Notes: generated by a model from the letters alone, not told the origin. Positions 20,869 to 29,611 are shown, counted from the first letter of the stretch. The stretch is 64,000 nucleotides of DNA from Nocardioides humi (GCF_006494775.1 NZ_CP041146.1:5884501-5948500), one strand, 5' to 3'. Program-made: numbers and translations.

Positions 20869-21492
20869 CTACGGACGCTCCCAGCGGGGCGCGAACGTGA
20901 TCCCGGCGACGAAGGCGTCCAGGTCGGCGGGGGACAGGCCGTCCTCGCCGCCCTGGAGCGTGACGAAGTAGTTGCCGTGCACCGGGCTCGTCCACAGCGC
21001 CGAGCCCGCCTTGTCGGCGCTGCCCTGCCAGGCGTCGTAGTCCGACCGGGGCCGTACGACGACCGAGACGCCGAGCTCGCCCTGGGAGCACCAGGCCTTC
21101 TCGTCGACCACGAAGTACTCGCAGTCCCAGCCGGGCGCGTCGAGGACGACCGGGAGCGACGGGTCGTCGGAGGCGCCCGGCAGGAGGCCCTCGGCGTCCT
21201 CGGGCGCGGCGGTGACGGTGGCCGTGACCGTCGGCGTGGGGGTCGTGGCGACGGCGGAGTCGTGGGCCGTCGTACCGGATCCGGCGAGGGCGCCGGCGGC
21301 CACGGACACCGCGGCGACGACGGCGACCCCGGCGGTCGTACCGGCGGCGGTGCCGAGCCTGCGGCGCCGGCGCAGGCGGCGGCCGGCCGCGAGCGAGGCG
21401 GCGGCGAGGTGCTCGAGGTCGGGCCGCTCGTCGCGCAGGCGCTCGCGGAGCGCGGGCCCGGCGAGGGAGTCGAGGGTGTCGAGATCGGTCAT
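20869..21492 (-). CDS. Membrane protein paired with an ECF sigma factor (possible anti-sigma factor)
   Basis: The 207-residue protein has a short cytoplasmic N-terminus ending in a run of arginines (RRLRRRRRLGTAAG), one transmembrane helix (TTAGVAVVAAVSVAAGALAG) and an extracellular Thr/Pro linker plus domain with two cysteines (WDCEYFVVDEKAWCSQGELGVSVVV). It overlaps the upstream sigma factor gene by 4 nt. The layout fits a membrane anti-sigma or sensor partner, but no conserved zinc anti-sigma motif is seen, so the role is inferred from position only. Confidence 0.7.
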   Translation of the reverse strand: MTDLDTLDSLAGPALRERLRDERPDLEHLAAASLAAGRRLRRRRRLGTAAGTTAGVAVVAAVSVAAGALAGSGTTAHDSAVATTPTPTVTATVTAAPEDAEGLLPGASDDPSLPVVLDAPGWDCEYFVVDEKAWCSQGELGVSVVVRPRSDYDAWQGSADKAGSALWTSPVHGNYFVTLQGGEDGLSPADLDAFVAGITFAPRWERP

Positions 21493-22007
21493 CGGTGGGT
21501 CCTCTCGGAGATCGGGTCGATCAGGGGGCGCAACCGGAGCAGGGCGCGGCGGGCGCGGGTGCGCACGGCCGACTCGCTGATCCCGAGGTCGGCGGCGGTG
21601 TCGGCGACGCTGCGGTCCTCCCAGTAGCGGAGGACCACGACGGCGCGGTCGAGCGGTGGCAGGCCGGCCAGTGCGGCCAGCAGGTCGACGCGCAGCGCAG
21701 GATCGCCGTCCACGAGAGGCGGGCCGACATCGGCGTCGGCCAGGTCGGTGGGCCGCTCCCCGTTGCGCCGCAGCCGCCGGTGGGACAGGAACGTGTTGAG
21801 CAGCGTGGTGCGGGCGTACGCCACCGGGCTCTCCGCCGCCTGCACCCGCCGCCAGCGCGTGAACACCTTCGCGTACGTCGCCTGGGTGAGGTCCTCGGCG
21901 AGGTGGTGGTCGCCCGTCAGCAGCATCGCCGCCTGGTGGAGCTGGGTTCCGGTCGCCCGCACGAACGCGGTGAACTCCTCAGCCTGCCGGTCTGCCTTCA
22001 CACCCAC
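21489..22007 (-). CDS. SigE-family ECF RNA polymerase sigma factor
   Basis: The 172-residue protein has sigma region 2 (FVRATGTQLHQAAMLLTGDHHLAEDLTQATYAKVFTRWRRV) and region 4 (LPPLDRAVVVLRYWEDRSVADTAADLGISESAVRTRARRALLRLRPL). This is the actinobacterial SigE-type ECF group often coupled to a one-helix membrane partner, as here. The GTG at 22007 gives MGVKADRQ; a GTG at 22001 is also possible. It would direct RNA polymerase to a small stress or envelope regulon that cannot be identified from this window. Confidence 0.88.
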   Translation of the reverse strand: MGVKADRQAEEFTAFVRATGTQLHQAAMLLTGDHHLAEDLTQATYAKVFTRWRRVQAAESPVAYARTTLLNTFLSHRRLRRNGERPTDLADADVGPPLVDGDPALRVDLLAALAGLPPLDRAVVVLRYWEDRSVADTAADLGISESAVRTRARRALLRLRPLIDPISERTHR

Positions 22008-22055
22008 CTGACGCTCCGGGGAAGGGTGCGCGTGACAGCCGGTCCCATCGGAGCC

Positions 22056-22783
22056 TCAGTCCAGGACGTGGCGCAGGTAGCGCTGCGGGTCGTCGAGATA
22101 GCGGCGCCAGTGCTGGACGAGCTCCAGCTCCGCCCATGTCGTACGCCGCAGCCCCCACTCGCCGACCTCGAGGATCGTCGCACCCGGCATCGCCGCCAGC
22201 ACCGGCGAGTGGGTCGCGCACAGCACCTGCCCGCCCTCGCGCACCACCCGGTCGAGCACCGAGATCAGCCCGAGCGAGGACGAGAACGACAGCGCCGCCT
22301 CCGGCTCGTCGAGGCAGTAGAGGCCGGGGGAGTCGAACCGGGTCCGGAGCACGTCGAGGAAGGACTCGCCGTGGCTCATCTCGTGGAACCGGCTGTCCGG
22401 GGGCGCGTTCGGGCCGCGCGGGTTCTGCTCCAGGTAGGTATACCAGCCGTGCATCGTCTCCGCGCGCAGGAAGAACCCCACCGCCCGGCACCGATGCCGC
22501 GCTGCAGCCGCAGCGCGCCGTGCAGCGGCGACTCCGACGACCGGGTCGCGTGCTGCCCCTGCGCCGAGCCGCCCTCCGGCGAGAGGCCGTAGGCGACCGC
22601 GATCGCCTCGACCAGGGTCGACTTCCCGGAGCCGTTCTCGCCGACGAGGAAGGTGACGCCCGCGGCGAGGTCCAGGCCCTCACGGACGACCTGCGCCACC
22701 GCGGGGATGGTCATCGGCCAGTCGTCGGGATCGAGCCGATCCTCGGCGCTCACGCGTACGACGGGAGGCTGGTCGAAGTCCAC
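22056..22783 (-). CDS. ABC/RecF-type ATPase (frameshifted)
   Basis: The N-terminal half shows Walker A in VTFLVGENGSGKSTLVEAIAVAYG. The C-terminal half, one frame over, shows the signature-like MSHGESFLDVL, Walker B LYCLDEPEAALSF and an H-loop CATHSPVLAAMPG. One base missing at about 22481-22482 (a G on the coding strand) separates LRLQRGIGAGR from VGFFLRAETMHGWYTYLE; repaired, the protein has about 242 residues. This is the compact AAA/ABC ATPase family found alone in many actinobacteria; its substrate is not known. The GTG at 22783 is favoured because a TACGGT hexamer lies 6 nt upstream; GTG 22789 is the alternative. Confidence 0.8.
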
Positions 22784-22806
22784 GCCCACACCGTAGTGCC
22801 GGCTCG

Positions 22807-22928
22807 CTAGTGGTCATCTCCGTTGATACGTCGGGGGCTCCGCTGGCGTCTTCCGAGCGTCGCCAACGCGGCGAGGTGCGTGTACTGGGTGCGCAGACCC
22901 TTGATGAATCAACGGAGATGACCACTAG
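22807..22928. repeat. Long inverted repeat element, CTAG-bounded
   Basis: Perfect 21-bp arms (22807-22827, beginning CTAGTGGTCATCTCCG, and 22908-22928, ending in GGAGATGACCACTAG) flank 80 nt. The core at 22856-22882 (AGCGTCGCCAACGC then GGCGAGGTGCGTG) recurs in inverted orientation at 37029-37055 with 25 of 27 matches. The right end ACTAG supplies the TAG of the -10 hexamer of the Nudix gene. It looks like a small non-autonomous mobile or structured element; no ORF is present. Confidence 0.75.
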
Positions 22929-22937
22929 GTTGGGCCG

Positions 22938-23483
22938 ATGACGACGTGGCAGCGCCGCTCGACCCGGGTCGCCTACGAGAACCCGTGGATCCGGGTCCGC
23001 GAGGACGAGGTGACCCGCCCGGACGGCAGCGACGGGATCTACGGCGTCGTCGAGGTCCGCCAGCCGGCGGTGTTCGTCGTACCCCTGACCGAGGACGACG
23101 AGGTGGTCCTGGTCGAGATCGACCGCTACACCACGGGGGACCCGGCGTCGCTCGAGGTCCCCGCCGGCGGCACGGACGGCCAGGACCCGCTCGCCGCGGC
23201 GCGCCGCGAGCTGCGCGAGGAGACCGGGCTCGCGGCCGCCGAGTGGCAGGAGATCGGCCGGATGAACGCCCTCATCGGGGTCGCCGACGCGCCCCAGGTC
23301 GTCTACCTCGCGCGCGGGCTGACGTACGTCGGCGACGACGCCATGCTCGAGGACGGGATCGTCGCCGCCCACCGGGTGCCGCTCGACGAGCTGCTGGCGC
23401 GGGTGGCGCGCGGCGAGATCACCGACGGCGAGACGCTCGCCGCGCTCCTGCTGGCACTGGTCGCGCTGGGCCGCGTGCGCTGA
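22938..23483 (+). CDS. Nudix hydrolase (ADP-ribose pyrophosphatase-like)
   Basis: The 181-residue protein has a Nudix domain: TRVAYENPWIRVREDEVTRPDG at the N-terminus (typical of ADP-ribose/NADH pyrophosphatases), then EVPAGGTDGQDPLAAARRELREETGLAAAEW. The catalytic REL-EE core is intact, but the first Glu of the usual box (GxxxxxE) is replaced (GQDP). It probably hydrolyses a nucleoside diphosphate linked to another moiety. The ATG lies 6 nt after TAGGTT (22926-22931), which overlaps the right end of the palindromic element at 22807-22928. Confidence 0.87.
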   Translation: MTTWQRRSTRVAYENPWIRVREDEVTRPDGSDGIYGVVEVRQPAVFVVPLTEDDEVVLVEIDRYTTGDPASLEVPAGGTDGQDPLAAARRELREETGLAAAEWQEIGRMNALIGVADAPQVVYLARGLTYVGDDAMLEDGIVAAHRVPLDELLARVARGEITDGETLAALLLALVALGRVR

Positions 23484-23514
23484 GGACCGGCGGTCGGGCG
23501 TAGCCTTCGAGCCT

Positions 23515-25269
23515 GTGAGGAATTCGCTCGCGTCGCTCCGCTCCCCGCTGTGGGTCAGCCGGGTCGTCCTGCTCGTCGGGGCGGTCAGCCTGCTCAGCGC
23601 CTACCTGCCCGGGATCGCCGTACGCACGCGGCTGGTCCACGAGGTCGTCCCGTCGTCGTTCCCCGCCGCGGCGACGACCGGCGGCGCCGCGATCGGCGTG
23701 CTCCTGATCGTGCTCTCGCGCGGGCTGCGCCGGGGCAAGGCCCGCGCGTGGACGGTCGCGCTGCTGCTGACCTGCCTCGCCGGCGGCATCCACCTGCTGC
23801 GCGGCCTCCAGGTCGAGCAGGCGGCGCTGTGCGGGCTGTTCGTCGTCCAGCTGGTCGCCTCGCGGAGGAGCTTCGCCGCACGTCCCGACCCGCTCTCGCT
23901 GCGGCGGGTGGTCGCCGTCGTCACCGTCGGGCCCGTGCTCGCCACCGGCCTCGGCTGGCTGTGGCTGAGCCTGCACCGCGACGGCCAGGCGGCCGGTACG
24001 TCGGGCGGCGACCGCCTCGCGCACGCCGCGCTCGGCCTGCTCGGGGTCTCCGGTCCGGTCGAGTTCACCCACCAGCACGCCGAGGCGGTGGCGGCCGTGG
24101 GCCTGGCCGTCCTCGGCGTCACCGTCGTCCTGCTCGCCGTCGTCGCGGCGCTGGCGCCGCCGGACGGCCCGCATCCCATGACGCCGGCCGAGCACGCCGC
24201 GCTGCGGGACCTGCTCGAGGAGTGGGGCTGGGTCGACTCGCTGGGCTACTTCGCCACCCGCGACGACCGCGCGGTGGTGTTCAGCCACACCGGCCGCTCC
24301 GCGGTGTCGTACCGGGTGATCGGCGGCGTCTCCTTCTCCGCCGGCGATCCGCTCGGCCACCCCGACGACTGGCCCCAGGCGGTGGCGGCCTGGCTGGAGG
24401 AGACCCGGTCCTACGGCTGGGCGCCGGCGAACCTCGGCTGCAGCGAGCGCGGCGCCGAGATCTACCACCGCGCCGGGCTCGACGTACTGGAGGTCGGGGA
24501 CGAGGCCGTGCTGCACGCCTCGGAGTTCACCCTCGAGGGCCGGGCCATGCGGTCGGTGCGCCAGGCCGTGTCCCGCGCCGAGCGCTCGGGTCTGGTCGCC
24601 TCGGTGCACCGGGTCTCCGAGCTCTCCCGGGAGGCCCGCGAGGACCTGCGCGAGCGGGCCATCGCGTGGCGGGACGGCGCGATCGAGCGCGGCTTCGCCA
24701 TGGCCCTGGGGCGGTTCGGTCAGGAGCGCGACGACGCCGGCGTGGTCGTGGTCGCCCGGCACGCCGACGGCGAGGTCGCGGGCTTCCTCTCCTTCGTGCC
24801 CTGGGGCGACGACGGCATCTCCCTGGACCTGATGCGCCGCAGCCCGGCGGCGGTCAACGGCGTGGTCGAGCTCATGGTCACCACGCTGATGGCCGACGTC
24901 GAGCGGCTCGCGATCTCGAAGGTCTCCCTGAACTTCGCGGCCTTCCGCAGCGTGTTCGCCCGCGGCGAGCGGATCGGCGCCGGCCCGGTGCTCCGCGCGT
25001 GGCGGGCCGTCCTGCTCTGGGCGTCGCGCTTCGCCCAGATCGAGGCGCTCTACCGCTCGAACGTGAAGTACCGCCCCGAGTGGGTCCCGCGCTATCTCGT
25101 GTACGGCGACGTCGCCGACCTGCCGCGCGTCGCCAGCGCGGTGCTGCGCGCCGAGGCGCTCGTGGTCGCGCCCGAGTGGTACCGCCGGCTGAGCCGGAAG
25201 CCGTCCCGCGCCGGCGCCGTGGAGGAGATCCCGGCGCTGCAGCCGGAGGCCGAGCCGGCCGACCGCTAG
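23515..25269 (+). CDS. MprF/LysX-like membrane protein with phosphatidylglycerol lysyltransferase (DUF2156) domain
   Basis: The 584-residue protein has about six transmembrane helices in residues 1-220, then a cytosolic GNAT-like domain of the aminoacyl-phosphatidylglycerol synthase type: LLEEWGWVDSLGYFATRDDRAVVFS, YRVIGGVSFSAGDPLGHPDDWP, AVSRAERSGL, DEDLRER-like, GFLSFVPWGDDGISLDLMRRSP and KVSLNFAAFRSVFARGER. These enzymes transfer an amino acid from tRNA to a lipid; the membrane part is shorter than full MprF flippases. The GTG at 23515 is 8 nt after TAGCCT (23501-23506). A LigD polymerase-domain gene follows after 9 nt, with its own -10. Confidence 0.82.
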   Translation: MRNSLASLRSPLWVSRVVLLVGAVSLLSAYLPGIAVRTRLVHEVVPSSFPAAATTGGAAIGVLLIVLSRGLRRGKARAWTVALLLTCLAGGIHLLRGLQVEQAALCGLFVVQLVASRRSFAARPDPLSLRRVVAVVTVGPVLATGLGWLWLSLHRDGQAAGTSGGDRLAHAALGLLGVSGPVEFTHQHAEAVAAVGLAVLGVTVVLLAVVAALAPPDGPHPMTPAEHAALRDLLEEWGWVDSLGYFATRDDRAVVFSHTGRSAVSYRVIGGVSFSAGDPLGHPDDWPQAVAAWLEETRSYGWAPANLGCSERGAEIYHRAGLDVLEVGDEAVLHASEFTLEGRAMRSVRQAVSRAERSGLVASVHRVSELSREAREDLRERAIAWRDGAIERGFAMALGRFGQERDDAGVVVVARHADGEVAGFLSFVPWGDDGISLDLMRRSPAAVNGVVELMVTTLMADVERLAISKVSLNFAAFRSVFARGERIGAGPVLRAWRAVLLWASRFAQIEALYRSNVKYRPEWVPRYLVYGDVADLPRVASAVLRAEALVVAPEWYRRLSRKPSRAGAVEEIPALQPEAEPADR

Positions 25270-25278
25270 CCTCGACCC

Positions 25279-26253
25279 ATGGCGTCCCCGGCGGTGGAGA
25301 TCGAGGTCGAGAGCCGCGTCGTCCGGGTCAGCAATCCCGACCGCGTCTACTTCCCGGAGATCGGCGCCACCAAGCTCGACCTGGTCGAGTACTACCTCGC
25401 CGTGGGCGAGGGGATCGTCAACGCCCTGTGGGAGCGGCCCTGCATGCTGCACCGCTTCCCCAAGGGCCTCGCCGGCGACAAGGTGCACCAGAAGCGGCTG
25501 CCCGCGGGCGCCCCGCCGTGGGTGGAGACCGTGCAGCTGTACTTCCCGCGCTGGAAGCGCACCGCCGACGAGCTGTGCGTGACCGAGCTGGCTTCGGTGA
25601 TCTGGGCGGTGCAGATGTCGACGGTCGAGTTCCACCCCTGGAACAGCCGCCGCGGCGCCACCGAGATGCCCGACGAGTGGCGGATCGACCTCGACCCCGG
25701 CCCCGCGGCGACGTACGACGACATCCGCGAGGTCGCCCACGTCGCCCACGGGATCCTCGACGAGCTCGGCGCGGTCGGGTACCCGAAGACGAGCGGCAGC
25801 AAGGGACTGCACGTCTACGTCCGGATCCGGCCCGACCACGATCACAAGGGGGTACGACGCGCCGCGCTCGCCTTCGCCCGCGAGGTCGAGCGGCGGGTGC
25901 CCGAGCTGGTCACCACGACCTGGTGGAAGAAGGACCGCGACCCGGCGTCGGTGTTCGTGGACTACAACCAGAACGCCCGCGACCACACCATCGCCGCGGC
26001 GTACTCCGTCCGTGGTCTGCCCGACGCGCGCGTCTCCACGCCGGTGCGTTGGGACGAGATCGACGACGCCGACCCGCGCGACTTCACCATCCGCACCGTG
26101 CCCGCCCGGTTCGCCGAGCTCGGCGACCTGCACCACGACATCGACGACCACGTCTTCGACATCGCGCCGCTGCTGGAGTGGGCCGAGCGCGACGACGCGG
26201 AAGGCGCGGCGGGCCGTCGCCGGAGCAGCCGGAGGAGTAGGTTGCGCGGGTGA
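25279..26253 (+). CDS. ligD: LigD polymerase domain protein (stand-alone)
   Basis: This 324-residue protein is the archaeo-eukaryotic-primase-type polymerase domain of bacterial NHEJ ligase D: VSNPDRVYFPEIGATKLDLVEYY, MLHRFPKGLAGDKVHQKR, WRIDLDPGP (the two catalytic Asp), GYPKTSGSKGLHVYVRI and PASVFVDYNQNARDHTIAAAYSVRGLPDARVSTPVRWDE. The nuclease and ATP-dependent ligase domains are absent, and neither ku nor a ligase is in the window. Stand-alone copies are common in actinobacteria. A leaderless start is likely (TAGCCT 25267-25272, ATG at +6). It overlaps kynU by 4 nt. Confidence 0.9.
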   Translation: MASPAVEIEVESRVVRVSNPDRVYFPEIGATKLDLVEYYLAVGEGIVNALWERPCMLHRFPKGLAGDKVHQKRLPAGAPPWVETVQLYFPRWKRTADELCVTELASVIWAVQMSTVEFHPWNSRRGATEMPDEWRIDLDPGPAATYDDIREVAHVAHGILDELGAVGYPKTSGSKGLHVYVRIRPDHDHKGVRRAALAFAREVERRVPELVTTTWWKKDRDPASVFVDYNQNARDHTIAAAYSVRGLPDARVSTPVRWDEIDDADPRDFTIRTVPARFAELGDLHHDIDDHVFDIAPLLEWAERDDAEGAAGRRRSSRRSRLRG

Positions 26254-27455
26254 CGCTCGATGCCGCCGCGCTGGACGCCCGTGACCCGCTCGCCGACCTC
26301 CGGGACCGCTTCGTCGGCGCCGACGGGCCGATCGTCTACCTCGACGGCAACTCGCTGGGCCGCCCGCTGCGGGCGACCGCGGAGCGGGTGCGCGCGTTCG
26401 TCGAGGAGGAGTGGGGCGGACGGCTGATCCGCGGCTGGGACGAGCGCTGGTTCGAGCTGCCGCTCACGCTGGGGGACCGGCTGGGACGGGTCGTGCTCGG
26501 CGCGGCGCCGGGGCAGACGGCCGTCGGCGACTCGACGACGGTGCTGCTCTACAAGATGGTGCGCGCCGCGGTCGCCGCACGGCCGGGACGCAGCGAGATC
26601 GTGGTCGACCGCGACAACTTCCCGACGGACCGGTACGTCGTCGAGGGGGTCGCCGCCGAGTGCGGCCTGAGCGTGCGGTGGATCGAGGCCGACCCCGACG
26701 GCGGGGTCACCGTCGACGATCTCGCGCCCGTGGTCGGGCCGGACACCGCCCTCGTCGTGGTCAGCCACGTCGCCTACAGGTCCGGCTATCTCGCCGACGT
26801 CGCCGCGCTCGCCCGGCTCGCCCACGACGCCGGCGCCTGGATCCTCGTCGACCTGTGCCACTCCAGCGGGTCGGTGCCCGTCGGGCTGGACGCGTGGGAG
26901 ATCGACGTCGCCGTGGGCTGCACCTACAAGTACCTCAACGCAGGCCCCGGCTCGCCCGCCTTCGGCTACGTCGCCGCACGGCACCTCGACGCCGGCGGCT
27001 TCGCCCAGCCCGTCCAGGGCTGGATGGGCGCCGCGGACTCCTTCACGATGGGGCCGTCCTACGCCCCGGCGCCCGGCATCCGCCGGCTGCTCAGCGGCAC
27101 GCCCCCGATCGTGGGGATGCTCGGGCTGGAGGACATGGTCGACCTGGTGGAGCAGGCGGGCATCGCCGCCGTACGGGAGAAGTCGATCGCGCTCACCGAG
27201 TACGCCGTCGCCCTCGTCGACCGCGACCTGCCCGGCGTACGGGTCGCCTCGCCCCGCGACCCGGCCCGGCGCGGCGGGCACATCACCCTGGCGCACCCGC
27301 GGATGCGCGAGGTCACGGCCGCGCTGTGGGAGCGCGACGTGATCCCGGACTTCCGGATGCCCGACGGGCTGCGGATCGGGCTCTCCCCGCTGTCGACCTC
27401 CTTCGCCGAGGTCGCCGCGGGCGTCGCCGCGATCGGTCAGGCGCTGAGCGGCTGA
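26250..27455 (+). CDS. kynU: Kynureninase
   Basis: Kynureninase cleaves L-kynurenine to anthranilate and alanine with PLP. The 401-residue protein has YLDGNSLGRPL near the N-terminus, RGWDERWFELPLTLGDRLGRVVLGA, VGDSTTVLLYKM (phosphate loop), SHVAYRSGYLADV, the LVDLCHSSGSVPVGLD Asp pair and GCTYKYLNAGPGSPAF with the PLP lysine (about residue 227). The GTG start is 6 nt after TAGGTT (26238-26243). No other kynurenine-pathway gene is in the window, so it may act with enzymes encoded elsewhere. Confidence 0.93.
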   Translation: MTLDAAALDARDPLADLRDRFVGADGPIVYLDGNSLGRPLRATAERVRAFVEEEWGGRLIRGWDERWFELPLTLGDRLGRVVLGAAPGQTAVGDSTTVLLYKMVRAAVAARPGRSEIVVDRDNFPTDRYVVEGVAAECGLSVRWIEADPDGGVTVDDLAPVVGPDTALVVVSHVAYRSGYLADVAALARLAHDAGAWILVDLCHSSGSVPVGLDAWEIDVAVGCTYKYLNAGPGSPAFGYVAARHLDAGGFAQPVQGWMGAADSFTMGPSYAPAPGIRRLLSGTPPIVGMLGLEDMVDLVEQAGIAAVREKSIALTEYAVALVDRDLPGVRVASPRDPARRGGHITLAHPRMREVTAALWERDVIPDFRMPDGLRIGLSPLSTSFAEVAAGVAAIGQALSG

Positions 27456-27652
27456 TCCGGATGGTCGAGCGCCGCCCGCAGCTCGCGGGCATGGGCGTGC
27501 AGGATCACGGCGGCGAACCCGTTGCCGCGCGCCTCCTCGTCGTACGCCTCCCGGTCCCAGGCGTCGGCGAGCTGCCGCGCCTCGGCGTTCGCCTCCGCCG
27601 CGCGGCCGGCCTCGGCGGCGCGCTTGCGGGCCTCACTGTTCATCATCGGCAT
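27437..27652 (-). CDS. Small charged protein of unknown function
   Basis: The 71-residue product ([46 protein letters not shown]...) is Ala/Glu/Arg-rich and predicted helical, with no membrane segment. The ATG at 27652 has GGAGG five bases upstream on its strand, which decides the start. Its 3' end overlaps the end of kynU in antisense by 19 nt. No family is recognised. Confidence 0.6.
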   Translation of the reverse strand: MPMMNSEARKRAAEAGRAAEANAEARQLADAWDREAYDEEARGNGFAAVILHAHARELRAALDHPDQPLSA

Positions 27653-27710
27653 GGTGGCCTCCCCCCACGTTTTCCCTTCACCCCCATGGTGCTCCCTAGA
27701 CTGGCCGTTC

Positions 27711-28376
27711 GTGGGCGAAATCCAGATCACACCGTCGATCCTCAACTCCGACTTCGCGCGACTCGGTGAGGAGGTGGCGCGGATCCCCGGCGCGGACTGG
27801 GTCCACGTCGACGTCATGGACAACCACTTCGTCCCCAACCTGACCTTCGGCCCGGCGATGGTCGAGGCGCTCGCCCGGGTCAGCCCGGTGCCGCTGGACG
27901 CCCACCTGATGATCGAGGACGCCGACCGCAACGCCCCGGCGTACGTCGAGGCCGGCTGCGGGTCGGTCACCTTCCACGTCGAGGCGGCCAAGGCGCCGGT
28001 CCGGCTCGCGCGCGAGATCCGCTCGGCCGGCGCCCGCGCGTCGATGGCGCTCAAGCCCGCCACCCCCGTCGAGCCGTACGAGGACCTCCTGGCCGAGCTC
28101 GACATGCTGCTGATCATGACCGTCGAGCCGGGCTTCGGCGGCCAGAGGTTCCTGGACCTGTGCCTGCCGAAGATCCGCCGCGCGCGGGCGCTGATGGACA
28201 AGCACGGCGTCGAGACCTGGCTGCAGGTCGACGGCGGGGTGTCGCTGGAGACCATCGAGCGCTGCGCCGAGGCCGGCGCCGACGTGTTCGTGGCCGGCTC
28301 GGCCGTCTACTCCGCCGACGACCCCGACGCCATGGTCGCCGCGCTGCGGGCCCGGGCCGAGGAGGCCCGGGGCTAG
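27711..28376 (+). CDS. rpe: Ribulose-phosphate 3-epimerase
   Basis: Rpe interconverts ribulose 5-phosphate and xylulose 5-phosphate in the pentose phosphate pathway. The 221-residue TIM barrel shows [17 protein letters not shown], the metal-binding [43 protein letters not shown] and [33 protein letters not shown] 27711 is chosen because the family starts at IQITPSIL and TAGACT (27697-27702) lies 8 nt upstream, giving a leaderless or near-leaderless mRNA. Confidence 0.95.
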   Translation: MGEIQITPSILNSDFARLGEEVARIPGADWVHVDVMDNHFVPNLTFGPAMVEALARVSPVPLDAHLMIEDADRNAPAYVEAGCGSVTFHVEAAKAPVRLAREIRSAGARASMALKPATPVEPYEDLLAELDMLLIMTVEPGFGGQRFLDLCLPKIRRARALMDKHGVETWLQVDGGVSLETIERCAEAGADVFVAGSAVYSADDPDAMVAALRARAEEARG

Positions 28377-28387
28377 AGGCCCGGGGC

Positions 28388-28975
28388 TTAGAGCTCCGGC
28401 GGCTCGCCCACCGCGACCGGCACGTCGCCCCGGTGCTGCTCCAGCCAGTCCAGCACCCGGTGCAGGGGGTCGAGCGCCTCGGCCCCGAGCACGACGGTCA
28501 GGGCCGCCGCCGGCGGCGAGATCCTGAACGACTGCCCGAGCCGGGTCGCCAGCCGGCCCGCGCCGTTGAGGGCGATGGCGCCGTCGTCGCGCGCGACGAA
28601 GCGCAGCACGGGGAGGTGCTCGGCCTCCTCGACGTACGGCGGCACGATCTCCCACCACGCCACCTCGACCACGGCGAGGTCCGGCCAGCGCAGCAGCGCG
28701 GCGGCGTCCGGGCCCTGGAGCGCGACGCCGGCGTCGTCGAGGCGCAGGGCGGTGGCGTGGCGCAGCAGCGGCCGGGAGCCGACGCGGAAGCCGCCCCAGC
28801 CCAGGATCACCAGGCCGGCCAGGGCGAGCATCAGGGCGTCCAGCCGGTCGAAGGGGTCCAGGCCCCGGCTGGCGATCGCGACCAGTGGGGCGACGAGCAG
28901 CACGGCGCCGACGACGATCGCGACCAGCGCGGAGCGCGGCGGCCTGCCGGCCGGGGCGGGCAACCGGACGTCCAT
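28388..28975 (-). CDS. Two-helix membrane protein of unknown function
   Basis: The 195-residue protein has two N-terminal transmembrane helices (SALVAIVVGAVLLVAPLVAIASRGLD and ALMLALAGLVILGWGGF). A beta-rich cytosolic domain follows (TALRLDDAGVALQGPDAAALLRWPDLAVVEV...) that resembles a bacterial PH-like domain, as in many actinobacterial membrane proteins; this is a fold guess. The ATG at 28975 is 7 nt after TAGGGT read on the same strand (28983-28988). The long double palindrome at 29032-29098 lies just upstream. Confidence 0.65.
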   Translation of the reverse strand: MDVRLPAPAGRPPRSALVAIVVGAVLLVAPLVAIASRGLDPFDRLDALMLALAGLVILGWGGFRVGSRPLLRHATALRLDDAGVALQGPDAAALLRWPDLAVVEVAWWEIVPPYVEEAEHLPVLRFVARDDGAIALNGAGRLATRLGQSFRISPPAAALTVVLGAEALDPLHRVLDWLEQHRGDVPVAVGEPPEL

Positions 28976-29031
28976 GGGCTGCACCCTAGCCGTGGGCGTG
29001 GACCGGCGACCGGCGTACTTGTCAGGCAACT

Positions 29032-29098
29032 CATGCGCTTGTCAGGGGTTGCAACCCCTGACAAGCGCATGGATCCCCGGACATCCGGGGATCCATGC
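29032..29098. repeat. Two overlapping perfect palindromes
   Basis: A 40-nt uninterrupted palindrome (29032-29071; each arm CATGCGCTTGTCAGGGGTTG) overlaps a second one (29067-29098; arms GCATGGATCCCCGGA with a 2-nt centre) through the shared GCATG. They fill the gap between the OsmC gene end and the start of the membrane protein gene, both on the minus strand. They may terminate OsmC transcription, but perfection over 20-bp arms with no loop is more than a terminator needs. Confidence 0.7.
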
Positions 29099-29107
29099 AG
29101 CGGCCGC

Positions 29108-29548
29108 TCAGCCCTCCAGGGCCGCGTCCAGCGTGATCGGGACGCCGGCGAGCGCCTTGCTGACGGGGCAGCCGACCTTGGCGGCGCCGGCAGCGGTGTC
29201 GAAGGCGGCGGCGTCGAGGCCCTCGACCTCGGCGCGCACGGTCAGCACGATGCCGGTCAGCTGGAACCCGCCGGCGGGGTCCGGGCCGAGGGTGACGTCG
29301 GCGGAGACGTCGAGCGCGATCGGGGTCCCGCCGGCCTGGGCGATCTCGTTCGACAGCGACATGGCGTAGCACGCGGAGTGCGCGGCGCCGATGAGCTCTT
29401 CGGGGCTGGTGGTGCCGTCGGCGTCGTCGGCGGCACGCTTGGGGAAGGAGACGTCGAAGGTGCCGGCGCCGGAGGAGGTCAGCTCGACCTGGCCGGTGCC
29501 GTCCTGCAGGCCGCCGTTCCAGGCGGTGCGTCCGGTGCGAGTGGGCAT
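29108..29548 (-). CDS. OsmC/Ohr-family peroxiredoxin
   Basis: The 146-residue thiol peroxidase has both redox cysteines of the family: SPEELIGAAHSACYAMSLSNEI (peroxidatic) and AKVGCPVSKALAGVPITLDAAL (resolving). It reduces organic hydroperoxides using the bound thiol pair and a lipoyl- or thioredoxin-type reductant. MPTRTGRTAWNGGLQDGTGQVEL matches OsmC more than Ohr at the N-terminus. It is divergent from an OhrR-like MarR regulator with a dyad between them, so the pair is probably peroxide-inducible. A GAGAGGA ribosome-binding site precedes the ATG. Confidence 0.9.
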   Translation of the reverse strand: MPTRTGRTAWNGGLQDGTGQVELTSSGAGTFDVSFPKRAADDADGTTSPEELIGAAHSACYAMSLSNEIAQAGGTPIALDVSADVTLGPDPAGGFQLTGIVLTVRAEVEGLDAAAFDTAAGAAKVGCPVSKALAGVPITLDAALEG

Positions 29549-29574
29549 GGTGGTTCCTCTCGATGGGGATCAGT

Positions 29575-29611
29575 TACCTAGTGCACAAGATAATCGTCCA
29601 CGAGGTATATT
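29575..29611 (+). promoter_or_regulatory. OhrR-type operator overlapping the marR promoter
   Basis: TACCTAGTG (29575-29583) and CACGAGGTA (29599-29607) form an inverted repeat with one mismatch and a 15-nt spacer. TATATT (29606-29611) lies 6 nt before the MarR ATG. Binding of the dimeric regulator here would control both divergent genes. Confidence 0.55.

Noticed and set aside
23419..26151. A minus-strand open frame of 910 codons and a plus-strand one (23550-26240) over the MprF-like and LigD genes
   Set aside because: Both give Arg/Gly/Ala-rich sequence with no domains and are shadows of the real genes in other frames.
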